Positions 37,321 to 51,577 of a stretch of 64,000 nt of DNA are shown piece by piece. The translations under genes and the position numbers were made by a program. Every line of letters starts with the position of its first letter. The stretch's first letter is position 1. The notes beneath the pieces were generated by a model that was given only the letters and a program-made list of their open reading frames with translations, ran no database searches and was not told where the DNA came from. The DNA comes from Mycobacterium hubeiense (GTDB lineage: Bacteria; Actinomycetota; Actinomycetes; Mycobacteriales; Mycobacteriaceae), in contig NZ_PIZU01000007.1 of NCBI RefSeq assembly GCF_002838065.1, positions 100,026 through 164,025 on the forward strand, in the 5' to 3' direction.

Positions 37321-38399
37321 CTGACCTGATCGGTGCGGATCTCGGACTGACACCCGGCGGTCTGTCCAAGACCAGCGGGGTGCCCACAACCGACCAACCG
37401 CAGAAGGCGAAAGACTTCACCAGCGACCAGGAGGTGCGCTGGTGCCCCGGGTGCGGTGACTACGTCATCCTCAACACGATTCGTAACTTCCTGCCCGAGT
37501 TGGGATTGCGCCGCGAGAACATCGCGTTCGTCAGCGGCATCGGCTGCTCGAGCCGCTTCCCGTACTACCTGGAAACCTACGGCTTCCACTCGATCCACGG
37601 CCGGGCCCCGACCATCGCCACCGGCTTGGCGCTGGCCCGCGAGGACCTCTCGGTGTGGGTTGTCACCGGCGACGGCGACGCACTCTCGATTGGCGGCAAC
37701 CACCTGATCCATGCGCTGCGCCGCAACATCAACATCACGATCCTGTTGTTCAACAACCGGATCTACGGGCTCACCAAGGGGCAGTACTCGCCGACCTCCG
37801 AGGTCGGCAAGATCACCAAATCGACGCCGATGGGCTCGCTGGACTATCCGTTCAACCCGGTGTCGCTGGCGCTGGGCGCCGACGCGACATTCGTCGGGCG
37901 TGCGCTGGACTCCGACCGCAAGGGGTTGAGCGAAGTGCTGCGGGCGGCCGCTTCGCACCGCGGCGCCGCGCTGGTCGAAATCCTGCAGGACTGCCCGATC
38001 TTCAATGACGGCTCCTTTGATGCGCTGCGCAAGGAAGGCGCCGAGGAACGGCTGATCAACGTCGCACACGGCGAACCGATCATCTTCGGCGCAGACGGAG
38101 AGTACTGCGTGGTCAAGTCCGGCTACGGCCTGGAGGTCGCCAAGACCGCCGACGTGTCCGCCGACGAGATCGTCGTGCACAACGCCCACGTCGAGGATCC
38201 GGCGTACGCCTTCGCGCTGTCGCGGCTTTCTGAGCAGAACCTCGAACACATGGTGATGGGCATCTTCCGTCAGGTCAGCAAGCCGACCTACGACGACGCC
38301 GCCCGTGCGCAGGTCGCCTCCGCGCGCGAGGCCAAGGCGCACGACACGGCGGCGCTGCAATCGCTGTTGCGCGGCAAAGACACCTGGACCGTCGACTAA
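37317..38399 (+). CDS. korB: 2-oxoglutarate:ferredoxin oxidoreductase, beta subunit KorB
   Basis: This subunit holds ThDP and iron-sulfur chemistry. [12 protein letters not shown] and [11 protein letters not shown] provide conserved cysteines, and the ThDP motif runs from [15 protein letters not shown] to [12 protein letters not shown]. It is 360 aa, like Rv2454c. It is translated by overlap with korA and followed 10 nt later by mobA. Confidence 0.96.
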   Translation: MTDLIGADLGLTPGGLSKTSGVPTTDQPQKAKDFTSDQEVRWCPGCGDYVILNTIRNFLPELGLRRENIAFVSGIGCSSRFPYYLETYGFHSIHGRAPTIATGLALAREDLSVWVVTGDGDALSIGGNHLIHALRRNINITILLFNNRIYGLTKGQYSPTSEVGKITKSTPMGSLDYPFNPVSLALGADATFVGRALDSDRKGLSEVLRAAASHRGAALVEILQDCPIFNDGSFDALRKEGAEERLINVAHGEPIIFGADGEYCVVKSGYGLEVAKTADVSADEIVVHNAHVEDPAYAFALSRLSEQNLEHMVMGIFRQVSKPTYDDAARAQVASAREAKAHDTAALQSLLRGKDTWTVD

Positions 38400-38409
38400 C
38401 GTCACTGGC

Positions 38410-38979
38410 GTGACGTCCACCGTTCCGCTGGCGGCGGTAGTGCTGGCGGGCGGGGCATCCCGGCGGATGGGCCGCGACAAGGCCACCCTGCCGTACGACG
38501 GAAAGACTCTCATCGAGCATGTCGTCGCCGCGGTCGGCCCGCGGTGCTCACCCGTCTTCGTGATCGCCGCGCCCGGCCAACCCTTGCCGCCACTGCCCGC
38601 CGAGGTGCTCCGTGATGAGGTGCGCGGTGTCGGGCCGCTGCTCGCGACCGGTCGCGGACTACGGGCCGCCGCCGAGGCAGGTTGCGAGTGGGCGTTTGTC
38701 TGTGCCGTCGACATGCCGTTTCTGACCACGGAGCTGATCGACGAACTTGCCCGTCGCGCAAGTCGTCTCGGCGTCGATGCGGTGCTGCCGTGGGATGGCC
38801 GCGACCACTATCTGGCCGGCGTGTACCGCACCGCACTGCACGAGCGGGCGTCGGAGTTGGTGGCCGCGGGGGAGCGCAGCATGCGGGCGCTGGTTGACCG
38901 CGTCGATACGCAACGGATCGTGATGTCACCCGGGCAACGGGCTCTGACCAACGTCAACACCCCCGCAGACCTGCCCTGA
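38410..38979 (+). CDS. mobA: molybdenum cofactor guanylyltransferase
   Basis: MobA adds GMP to molybdopterin to make the MGD cofactor used by enzymes such as the FdhF protein in this window. The nucleotidyltransferase signature is [20 protein letters not shown], with CAVDMPFLT as metal-binding block and [10 protein letters not shown] at the end. GTG 38410 gives 189 aa; the longer frame starts inside korB. It follows korB as in M. tuberculosis (Rv2453c). Confidence 0.93.
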   Translation: MTSTVPLAAVVLAGGASRRMGRDKATLPYDGKTLIEHVVAAVGPRCSPVFVIAAPGQPLPPLPAEVLRDEVRGVGPLLATGRGLRAAAEAGCEWAFVCAVDMPFLTTELIDELARRASRLGVDAVLPWDGRDHYLAGVYRTALHERASELVAAGERSMRALVDRVDTQRIVMSPGQRALTNVNTPADLP

Positions 38980-39533
38980 ACTTGCCACAGCGCGTCCCGA
39001 AATTGTCAGCAAATTGTATTTGGATCGCTATTTGATCCTTTTCCGCTAAATTGGCAGTTCGTCTCCCGGTAATTGGCTGCATATCTGTTCGTTATTGGCT
39101 GTCTCTATTTCTCGATCCGTCGTACTTTTTTGCGCCCAGAGGCTACGGTGTGGCACCGAGAATGCTTCTGGCGGCGGGGATTTCGCGTTGCGAGACCGGC
39201 CGCAGTGGGGAAATTCGGGCGACGGCGGCCCTGGTTTTGGTTCCCGGCTAGTCGGCAAAAGCGGCCATATCGAGGGGTGGTGCCGGTGTACGCGCCGGGG
39301 GAGGCGCAGGCGACGGGTGGTGCTGGGGTTCCGCGATGCTGACGTTATGCCGAATTTGTTGTGTAGCAATGTGATTAACGCCAGACACGGTCGGGTCAGG
39401 GCCCGGCCGGGCACCGTCGGTGATCGTAGGCTGCGTCCGAATACCCCGTCGCATCAAGGAGTTTGGGCAACCCGGATGGGTAAGCCGAACCAGCGAATCG
39501 CCGCGGGGGTACGAGGGCGCGTCAACGCGGGCT

Positions 39534-39553
39534 CGCAGGTGCTCTCACCTGCG
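39534..39553 (+). other. 8-bp stem hairpin in rpfE upstream region
   Basis: CGCAGGTG and CACCTGCG pair around a CTCT tetraloop. It lies about 70 bp before the CRP-like site. No T run follows, so it is not a standard terminator. Confidence 0.4.
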
Positions 39554-39624
39554 GTTTAGCGCCGACGAAGGGCGGCAGGCGCGGGTTAATTCCCCGGTCC
39601 GCGTGGCCCAGCTCACAAAAGCCT

Positions 39625-39640
39625 GGTGATTTGGGTCACA
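39625..39640. promoter_or_regulatory. CRP-like binding site upstream of rpfE
   Basis: GGTGATTTGGGTCACA contains the full GTGA-N6-TCAC core of the mycobacterial CRP (Rv3676) consensus TGTGA-N6-TCACA, with only the first base off. It is 354 bp upstream of the rpfE start. Confidence 0.6.
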
Positions 39641-39951
39641 AAATGTCGCCCTGTTAGCAGATTTGACCGTCCGCGCGGAATGCAGAGTGACCTGCACAGA
39701 TGATGTCGATGATGGCGTCGTGATCTGTCCGTGATCTAACCGCTATCGGCCGTTCACCGATATGACTTCTCGCCACGGGCTTTGTACGGTCCCTGAGAGC
39801 TCCGAAACGGAGCAAATAATTTCAAAACCACGAAGCTGCGTGTGAGTGGGGCTGGCAATAGGCGCAGAGCCTTCAGCAGCCGTCCCCTGTCGCGCCTGAC
39901 CGAGACGGCGCGGCCCAGCTCTTCACCTCCATGGGAACTACGCCCGCGTGA

Positions 39952-40317
<366 letters not shown>

Positions 40318-40420
40318 TACCCAGCCTCGCGCTGTGCGCTGACATTGCGCACAGGGTCGTGATTTCCGGGAAACCACAGCCCTCAGTGCAATCTCACGCG
40401 CGCAAGTTAGGTCATTTTCG

Positions 40421-40463
40421 GAGACGGTGCCGGGCGAGCATGCCCGGCACCGTTCTCATTTTT
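40421..40463 (+). terminator. rho-independent terminator after rpfE
   Basis: ACGGTGCCGGGC and GCCCGGCACCGT form a 12-bp GC-rich stem around GAGCAT; the outer bases GAG and CTC pair too, with a one-base bulge. ATTTTT follows directly. It separates the two rpf genes, so each has its own promoter. Confidence 0.85.
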
Positions 40464-40522
40464 CCCAGCGTTCTCGCTGGTCAGTCCCGTCTCGGAAGAA
40501 AACTTCAGCCTCCCCTGTAACG

Positions 40523-42226
<1,704 letters not shown>

Positions 42227-42269
42227 CCGTCGAACGTAAACGGTCGGGTGGGTGTGCTACCAACGGGGC

Positions 42270-44252
42270 ATGACTTCTGCACCGTCGACGCCCTTTCATG
42301 ACCTCGACGCGTTCGTCGCCCTGCCGCGGGTGTCGGGCCTGGCGGTGTCGCCGGACGGCTCGCGGGTGGTGACCACCATCGCCGAACTCAACGACAAGCG
42401 CACCGAATACGTCACGGCGGTGTGGGAACTCGACCCGTCGGGTGAGCGGCCGGTGCGCAGGCTCACGCGCGGCGCGAAGGGCGAGTCGTCACCCGTCTTC
42501 ACCGCCGACGGTGACGTGTTGTTCATCGCGGTCCGCCCGACCGAGGACGACGACAAGCCGCCCGCGGCGCTGTGGCGGTTGCCCGCGGCGGGCGGTGAAG
42601 CGGTCGAGGAGCTGACGCTGCCCGGCGGGGTGACCAAGGTGCAGACCGCACGTGACGCCGCGACCACCGTGGTCGCAGCCCCGCTGCTGCGATCGGCGAA
42701 GGGCATCGACGAGGACAAACGACTGCGAACGCTGCGCAAGGACAACAAGATCTCCGCGGTGCTGCACACCGGATATCCGGTGCGGTACTGGGATCACGAC
42801 CTCGGGCCCGACCATCCGCATCTGCTCGACGCCGAGGGCCCGCGTGACCTGACGCCGCAACCCGGTGATGCATTGCGGGAGGCCGATTTCGACGTCAGCG
42901 CCGACGGACGCTTCCTCGTGACGTCGTGGCACGACCCCGGACCGCGGGCGTCCATTCGCGGCACGTTGGTGCGCATCGACCTCGACAGCGGGGAACGGAC
43001 CACCATCGCCGACGATCCCGACGCGGACCTGGAGCTGCCCGCGATCTCGCCCGACGGTTCGGCGGTGGCCTTCACCCGCGAAACCCACTCCACGCCAGAC
43101 AAGGCACCACGAATCACGTTGTGCTGTCTGCGATTCGCAGAGCCGTTCGTTGAGCTCGGGACAGAGTGGGACCGGTGGCCCACGTCGGTGACCTGGGCGG
43201 TGGACGGCTCGAGCATCATCGTCACCGCCGACGAGAACGGGCGCGGCCCGATTTTCGCCGTCGACCCGGTGACGGGCTCGGTCACCCGGATCACCGACGA
43301 CGACTACACCTACTGCGACGTCCGCACCGCGCCCGGTGGGGTGATCTTCGCGCTGCGCAGTTCCTATGATGCGCCGCCACATCCGGTTCGGATCGATCCC
43401 GACGGCGCGGTGACGGTGTTGCCGTGCGTCGAATTGCCGGGTCTGCCCGGCACTTTGACCGAAATCATCGCGACGGCCGACGATGGGACGCCGGTCCGGT
43501 CGTGGTTGGCGCTGCCCAAAACAGACGAGCCCGCGCCGCTGCTGCTGTGGATCCACGGTGGTCCACTGGCCAGTTGGAATGCCTGGCATTGGCGGTGGAA
43601 CCCCTGGCTGATGGTGGCGCAAGGTTATTCGGTGTTGATGCCGGATCCGGCGTTGTCCACCGGCTACGGGCAGGACTTCATTCAACGTGGCTGGGGCGCT
43701 TGGGGTTCGGCACCGTATACCGATCTGCTGGCCGCCACCGACGCCGCGTGCGCACATCCCGGGGTGGATGAGACACGCACGGCAGCCATGGGCGGTTCGT
43801 TCGGCGGATACATGGCCAATTGGATTGCCGGGCATACGGATCGGTTCGACGCGATCGTCACCCACGCCAGTTTGTGGGCGCTGGACCAGTTCGGCGCCAC
43901 CACCGACGGCGCCTACTGGTGGGCGCGGGAGATGACGCCCGAGATGGCCGAGCAGAACTCGCCGCACCGGTTCGTCGAGCACATCGGCACCCCGATGCTC
44001 GTCATCCATGGCGACAAGGACTATCGGGTGCCGATCGGCGAGGCGCTGCGGCTTTGGTATGAGTTGCTGACCAAGTCCGGGCTGCCCGCCGACGACGACG
44101 GCACCAGCCCGCACCAGTTCCTGTACTTCCCGTCGGAGAACCACTGGGTACGCCACCCTCCGCACGCCAAGATCTGGTACCAGGTCGTCAGCGCGTTCCT
44201 GGCCCGCCACCTGTTCGGTGAGGACGCCCAACCGCCCGAAATGCTCGGGTAG
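42270..44252 (+). CDS. S9 family (prolyl oligopeptidase-like) serine peptidase
   Basis: The N-terminal 400 residues form repeated blade-like segments (SPDGSRVVTTI, SPVFTADGDVLFI, AISPDGSAVAFTRE) of a beta-propeller. The alpha/beta hydrolase domain follows with Ser510 in MGGSFGGYMANW, Asp584 in HGDKDYRVP and His625 in SENHWVR, a complete triad. At 660 aa it is acylaminoacyl-peptidase sized. ATG 42270 is chosen over 42252 because GGGG lies just upstream and the protein then begins TSAPSTPFHDLDAFVALPRV. No signal peptide is seen, so it is probably cytosolic. Confidence 0.9.
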   Translation: MTSAPSTPFHDLDAFVALPRVSGLAVSPDGSRVVTTIAELNDKRTEYVTAVWELDPSGERPVRRLTRGAKGESSPVFTADGDVLFIAVRPTEDDDKPPAALWRLPAAGGEAVEELTLPGGVTKVQTARDAATTVVAAPLLRSAKGIDEDKRLRTLRKDNKISAVLHTGYPVRYWDHDLGPDHPHLLDAEGPRDLTPQPGDALREADFDVSADGRFLVTSWHDPGPRASIRGTLVRIDLDSGERTTIADDPDADLELPAISPDGSAVAFTRETHSTPDKAPRITLCCLRFAEPFVELGTEWDRWPTSVTWAVDGSSIIVTADENGRGPIFAVDPVTGSVTRITDDDYTYCDVRTAPGGVIFALRSSYDAPPHPVRIDPDGAVTVLPCVELPGLPGTLTEIIATADDGTPVRSWLALPKTDEPAPLLLWIHGGPLASWNAWHWRWNPWLMVAQGYSVLMPDPALSTGYGQDFIQRGWGAWGSAPYTDLLAATDAACAHPGVDETRTAAMGGSFGGYMANWIAGHTDRFDAIVTHASLWALDQFGATTDGAYWWAREMTPEMAEQNSPHRFVEHIGTPMLVIHGDKDYRVPIGEALRLWYELLTKSGLPADDDGTSPHQFLYFPSENHWVRHPPHAKIWYQVVSAFLARHLFGEDAQPPEMLG

Positions 44253-44262
44253 CGTCGCGCTC

Positions 44263-45513
44263 ATGACGCAGCGTGAGTTCGACATCGTCCTGTATGGAGC
44301 GACCGGGTTCGTCGGGAAACTGACCGCGCACTACCTCGCCACGGCCGGCGGCGACGCGCGCATCGCACTTGCCGGCCGATCCCAGGAGAAACTGCTCGCC
44401 GTTCGAGAGCAATTGGGGGACAACGCAGCCTCGTGGCAGTTGATCACTGCCGATGCGTCGGACCCGTCGTCGTTGAACGCGATGGCGGCCCGCACCCAGG
44501 TGGTGGTGACCACCGTGGGCCCCTACACCAAATACGGCCTGCCGCTGGTGGCCGCGTGCGCGGCGGCCGGCACCGACTACGCCGATCTGACCGGCGAGGT
44601 CAATTTCATCCGCGACAGCATCGACGAGTACCACAAGCAAGCCATCGACACCGGCGCGCGGATCGTGCACTCCTGTGGATTCGACTCCGTCCCTTCGGAT
44701 CTCACTGTCTTCGCGTTGTATCGGCGCGCTGAGCAGGATGGGGAAGGCCAGCTCGGCGACACCAACCTTGTGGTGCGCTCGTTCGCCGGCGGGGTCTCCG
44801 GCGGCACCGTCGCTTCGATGATGGAGGTGCTGAATGCCGCCTCCTCCGACCCCGAGGCGCGGCGGGTGATGACCGACCCGTACACCTTGAGCCCGGATCG
44901 GGCCGCGGAGCCTGAGCTTGGCGCGCAACGCGACATCCGCTGGCGTCGGGGCCGTGAAATCGCGCCCGAGCTGGATGGCTACTGGACAGGCGCGTTTGTG
45001 ATGGCCGCGGCAAACACCCGGATTGTGCGACGCAGCAACGCATTACTGGATTACGCCTATGGCCGCCGGTTCGAGTACGCCGAGCAGATGAGCGTGGGCA
45101 AGTCGATCGCGGCGCCGGTCGCGGCGGCGATGATGACGGGCGGCAACGCCGCCGTCATGGCCGTGGGTAGCCGGTTGTTCAACCGGCTCCCGCGCAAAGT
45201 CCTCGAACGCATCGCCCCGAAGCCGGGGACGGGACCCAGCGAACGCACGCAGGAGAAGGGGCATTACACCGTCGAGACGTACACCACCACGACGACCGGG
45301 GCGCGATATCGGGCCGTCATGTCGCAGCAGGGCGACCCCGGGTACAAGGCGACGTCGGTGTTGCTGGGTGAATGTGGTCTCGCGCTCGCGCTGGACCGCG
45401 ACAAGTTGTCGGACCTGCACGGTGTGCTGACCCCCGCGGCCGCGATGGGCGATGCGCTGATGGCCCGATTCCCCGGCGCGGGCGTGAAGTTGGAGACGAC
45501 CCGGTTGAACTGA
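44263..45513 (+). CDS. saccharopine dehydrogenase-like / trans-acting enoyl reductase family protein
   Basis: The 416-aa protein matches Rv2449c by position and content. The Rossmann region is FDIVLYGATGFVGKLTAHYL, followed by TTVGPYTKYGLPLVAACAAA and HSCGFDSVPSDLTVFALYRR. The last third has HYTVETYTTTTTGARYRAV. The family includes trans-acting enoyl reductases of polyketide lipid synthesis (Rv2953), but no polyketide synthase is nearby. ATG 44263 begins 10 nt after the S9 peptidase stop. Confidence 0.88.
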   Translation: MTQREFDIVLYGATGFVGKLTAHYLATAGGDARIALAGRSQEKLLAVREQLGDNAASWQLITADASDPSSLNAMAARTQVVVTTVGPYTKYGLPLVAACAAAGTDYADLTGEVNFIRDSIDEYHKQAIDTGARIVHSCGFDSVPSDLTVFALYRRAEQDGEGQLGDTNLVVRSFAGGVSGGTVASMMEVLNAASSDPEARRVMTDPYTLSPDRAAEPELGAQRDIRWRRGREIAPELDGYWTGAFVMAAANTRIVRRSNALLDYAYGRRFEYAEQMSVGKSIAAPVAAAMMTGGNAAVMAVGSRLFNRLPRKVLERIAPKPGTGPSERTQEKGHYTVETYTTTTTGARYRAVMSQQGDPGYKATSVLLGECGLALALDRDKLSDLHGVLTPAAAMGDALMARFPGAGVKLETTRLN

Positions 45514-45602
45514 TCTGCGCGCGCGGAACCCGTGTGCACCAAGATCAGTTCGACTAATGTCGTTCGCGAGCTACCAACAACCAGCAACGAAGGTGGAATG
45601 AC

Positions 45603-46226
45603 ATGGCCGCGCTCGACGACCTCTTCGCACAGATCCCCGTACAGGACATCGCAAACAAACTCGGCGCGGATGAAGGCGAGGTGAACAACGCCGTCCGCAC
45701 ACTGGTGCCCGCCTTGGTCGGCGGCCTTGCGCAAAACGTGCAGTCGGAAGACATCGACTCCAGCGACCTCGAGCAGACGGTCGCCCAGCAAGGCACCAGC
45801 GGCCTGCTCGACGGCGGCGTGAGCGTCGACCAGGTCGATCCGAACCAGGGCAACGAGCTCGTCGCCAAGATCTTCGGCGGCAACGACAGCAATCAGGTCG
45901 CCTCGGCGCTGGCCGGCACCGGCGCGGGCTCCGGCGGCCTGATCCAGAAGCTGCTGCCGATCCTGGCGCCGATCGTGTTGGCCTACATCGGCAAGCAGTT
46001 CGCCCAGCGCCAGTCCGCACCGGCCGGTGGTGAGGCGCAGGCGCAGGCCGCGCCGTCGGGTGGCGGCCTCGGCGATGTGCTGGGCAGCATCCTCGGCGGC
46101 GCAGCCGGTGGCGGTGGTGGCGGCAACAACCCGCTCGGCAGCATCCTGGGCAGTGTGCTCGGCGGCGGCGGGCAGAGCAACGCCATCGGAGAGATCTTGG
46201 GCGGGCTGCTCGGCGGGAAGAAGTAA
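45603..46226 (+). CDS. DUF937 family protein, glycine-rich C-terminus
   Basis: The 207-aa product has a DUF937-like N-terminal region (LDDLFAQIPVQDIANKLGAD, VNNAVRTLVPALVGGLAQN) and a C-terminal half of repeated GSILGG/GSVLGGGG/ILGGLLGG units with Gly runs. A hydrophobic stretch LLPILAPIVLAYIG could associate with the membrane. No function is known to me. AAGGTGG precedes the ATG. A hairpin terminator follows. Confidence 0.82.
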   Translation: MAALDDLFAQIPVQDIANKLGADEGEVNNAVRTLVPALVGGLAQNVQSEDIDSSDLEQTVAQQGTSGLLDGGVSVDQVDPNQGNELVAKIFGGNDSNQVASALAGTGAGSGGLIQKLLPILAPIVLAYIGKQFAQRQSAPAGGEAQAQAAPSGGGLGDVLGSILGGAAGGGGGGNNPLGSILGSVLGGGGQSNAIGEILGGLLGGKK

Positions 46227-46246
46227 CGGGCAAGCCCACAGCGACG

Positions 46247-46277
46247 GCCCCCATACGCCTGGCGTGTGGGGGCTTTC
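46247..46277 (+). terminator. hairpin terminator before valS
   Basis: GCCCCCATACGC and GCGTGTGGGGGC form a 12-bp stem (one G-U pair) around CTG. The following CTTTCG is a poor T tract, so termination may be partial. Confidence 0.6.
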
Positions 46278-46312
46278 GCTGCCACGTGGCCTGTTCTTCC
46301 TAGAATGGCCCG

Positions 46313-48972
<2,660 letters not shown>

Positions 48973-48976
<4 letters not shown>

Positions 48977-50382
48977 CCGATGCCGCGCCGACGCCGGATG
49001 AGGTTGCGGCACTGCTTCAGGTCGAGCACCTGCTCGATCAGCGGTGGCCGGAAACCAAACTCGAACCGAGCACGGCCCGTATTACCGCGCTGATGGAGAT
49101 GCTGGGCTCGCCGCAGCGGGGTTATCCGTCGATCCACATCGCCGGCACCAACGGCAAGACGTCGGTGGCCCGTATCGTCGATGCGCTGCTGACCGCGCTG
49201 CATCGACGCACGGGACGCACCACCAGCCCGCATCTGCAGTCGGCGGTGGAGCGCATTTCGATTGACGGCAAACCCATTACGCCGGCGCGGTACGTCGCGA
49301 CGTATCAGGAGATCGAACCGTTTGTGCACCTGGTCGATCAGCAGTCGCAGGCCGCCGGCGGCCCGGCGATGAGCAAGTTCGAAGTCGTCACCGCGATGGC
49401 GTTCGCGGCGTTCGCCGACGCACCCGTCGACGTCGCCGTCGTCGAGGTCGGCATGGGCGGGCGCTGGGACGCCACCAACGTCGTCGACGCCCCCGTCGCC
49501 GTCATTACCCCGATCGGCGTGGACCACGCCGACTATCTGGGCGACACCATCGCGGAGATCGCCGCCGAAAAGGCGGGCATCATCGTCAAGGCCAGAGATG
49601 ATCTGGTGCCTACCGATACCGTCGCGGTGATCGGGAGGCAGGTGCCCGAGGCGATGGAGGTGCTGCTGGCCCAGGCGGTGCGTGCGGATGCCGCTGTGGC
49701 CCGGGAAGATTCGGAGTTCGCGGTGCTGAGCCGGCAGGTGGCCGTCGGCGGGCAGATGCTGGAGCTGCAGGGGCTCGGCGGCGTGTACTCCGACATGTTC
49801 CTGCCGCTGCATGGTGAGCATCAGGCGCACAACGCGGCCGTCGCACTGGCCGCCGTCGAGGCGTTCTTCGGTGCGGGAGCGCAGCGGCAGCTGGATGTCG
49901 ACGCGGTGCGCGCCGGCTTCGCCGCGGTGACGAGCCCGGGTCGGCTGGAGCGCATGCGCAGCGCCCCAACGGTTTTCATCGACGCCGCCCACAATCCCGC
50001 CGGCGCTGCGGCGTTGGCAGATGCGCTGCAGCAGGAGTTCGACTTCCGCTTTTTGGTCGGCGTGGTTTCGGTGATGGGGGACAAGGACATCGACGGCATC
50101 CTGGCCGCGCTCGAGCCGGCGTTCGACCAGATCGTCGTCACCCACAACGGGTCACCCCGCGCGCTCGACGTCGACTCCTTGCGGATCCGCGCCGAGGAGC
50201 GGTTCGGCCCGGAGCGCGTCGTCACCGCCGCGACGCTGCCCGACGGCATCGAGACGGCCACCGCGCTGGTGGAGGAGTCCGGCTTCGAAGGCGAAGGTTT
50301 CTCCGGCAGCGGCATCGTGATCACCGGTTCCGTCGTCACCGCCGGCGCGGCGCGCACACTATTCGGGCGGGATCCGGAATGA
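48973..50382 (+). CDS. folC: folylpolyglutamate/dihydrofolate synthase
   Basis: FolC adds glutamate to dihydropteroate or folates. The Mur-ligase ATP site is [14 protein letters not shown] (P-loop 58-64). [14 protein letters not shown] and [20 protein letters not shown] are further family blocks, and the C-terminal domain has [10 protein letters not shown]. Length 469 aa is normal. It overlaps both neighbours by 4 nt. Confidence 0.96.
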
Positions 50383-50774
50383 CGAGCGCGCAGCCCACGA
50401 AGGGGGCTCCGGACCCGTGGCGCAGCTTTCGCGGCGTCCTGGCCGGCACGCTGATTCTCGAGGCCATTGTGGTGCTGTTGGCGCTGCCACTGGTGGCCCG
50501 CACCAACGGGCTGACGGTGTTCAGCGGCAGCTATCTGATCGGCCTCGCGGTGGTGCTGGTGCTGTTGACCGGAATCCAGGGCCGGTCGTGGGCCATCTGG
50601 GCGAACCTCGGGATCCAGGTGGTCGTCATCGCGGGCGTCGTCGTACACGCCGGAATCGGCTTCATCGGCGGCATCTTCCTCGCGGTATGGCTGCTGATCG
50701 TGTACCTGCGCGCGGAGGTGCTGCGTAGGCAGAAGCGGGGACTGCTGCCGGGCCAGCAGCCACCAGCGGATTAG
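50379..50774 (+). CDS. DUF4233 integral membrane protein (Rv2446c-like)
   Basis: The 131-aa protein has four hydrophobic segments, roughly residues 16-38, 45-64, 70-85 and 90-107 ([62 protein letters not shown]), and a basic C-terminus. It always sits between folC and ndk in mycobacteria; function is unknown. ATGA overlap with folC. Confidence 0.9.
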   Translation: MTSAQPTKGAPDPWRSFRGVLAGTLILEAIVVLLALPLVARTNGLTVFSGSYLIGLAVVLVLLTGIQGRSWAIWANLGIQVVVIAGVVVHAGIGFIGGIFLAVWLLIVYLRAEVLRRQKRGLLPGQQPPAD

Positions 50775-50785
50775 GCTGTGTCTCC

Positions 50786-51202
50786 GTGACCGCGACGGAG
50801 CAGACTCTTGTGTTGATCAAGCCGGACGGCGTGAAGCGGCGCCTGGTCGGCGAGATCCTCAGCCGGATCGAGGCAAAGGGCCTGAGCATCGCGGCCCTCG
50901 AGCTGAAGAATGTGAGCGACGATCTCGCCCGGCGCCACTACGCCGAACACGAGGGCAAGCCGTTCTTCGACTCGCTGCTGGAATTCATCACCTCTGGCCC
51001 GGTGATCGCCGCCATCGTGGAAGGGCCGCGGGCCGTCGCCGCGTTTCGCCAGATCGCCGGCGCGACTGATCCGGTGGAGAAGGCCGCGCCCGGCACAATC
51101 CGCGGTGACCTGGCACTCGTCACCCAGGACAACCTGGTGCACGGCTCGGATTCACCCGAGTCGGCGGCCCGCGAAATAGCGCTCTGGTTTCCCGGCGCAT
51201 AG
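50786..51202 (+). CDS. ndk: nucleoside diphosphate kinase
   Basis: Ndk moves phosphate between nucleoside di- and triphosphates through a phospho-histidine. The active His119 is in [12 protein letters not shown], the family signature. [17 protein letters not shown] N-terminus ([13 protein letters not shown]) and 138 aa length are standard. GTG start, 11 nt after the upstream stop. Confidence 0.97.
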   Translation: MTATEQTLVLIKPDGVKRRLVGEILSRIEAKGLSIAALELKNVSDDLARRHYAEHEGKPFFDSLLEFITSGPVIAAIVEGPRAVAAFRQIAGATDPVEKAAPGTIRGDLALVTQDNLVHGSDSPESAAREIALWFPGA

Positions 51203-51577
51203 CCGCTCGACCGGTCGATTCCCTGCGGGAGGGTCGTGCTCGCGACGGTCACAGCCCTGGTGCAGAACTCGCTGCTGTCGCCCCGTTCGCGCCGCTTGGT
51301 CGGGCAGCGCCCGGCGATGTGGGATACTGGATTCGGGTGACCGGCCTCATACCAAGGGCGGACGCCCGAATGAAGACTTAGACGAGCGCGACCATCGTGA
51401 CAATTCTCGGTGCGGCGCCGACCGTCCAGCCATCATTCAGCCAGGCACCGAGCCGGTTCGCCAGCGGACTTCTCGGAGCGAGACCATAACAAGCCCGGGG
51501 GGAGTTGCCCGGGTCCATAGCGGAAGCCCTCGCGTGGCCGCGTCCACCCGACGCGCCCGGGGGCTTGAGGAGAATAC
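51203..51577 (+). promoter_or_regulatory. promoter and structured leader region of rne
   Basis: No gene is seen in these 375 bases. The second half is rich in potential stems, for example CCCGGG (51496-51501) with CCCGGG (51508-51513), and CGCGCCCGGGGGCTTGAGGAG just before the start includes the ribosome binding site GAGGAG. A long leader on an RNase E gene suggests the autoregulation known in E. coli. Confidence 0.5.

Noticed and set aside
39051..39629. Several overlapping plus-strand frames of 66-154 codons in the rpfE upstream region
   Set aside because: Translations are Arg/Gly-rich without recognisable domains, in three competing frames, and none has a convincing ribosome binding site. 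I treat the stretch as non-coding.
39791..39810. TPP riboswitch-like word CTGAGA at 39793
   Set aside because: The partner elements of the thi box (CCTGA followed by the GGTAATACC-type block) are missing in the correct spacing, and rpf genes have no link to thiamine.
40421..40457. Strong inverted repeat considered as a regulatory operator
   Set aside because: The GC-rich stem followed immediately by ATTTTT after the rpfE stop is a standard intrinsic terminator.
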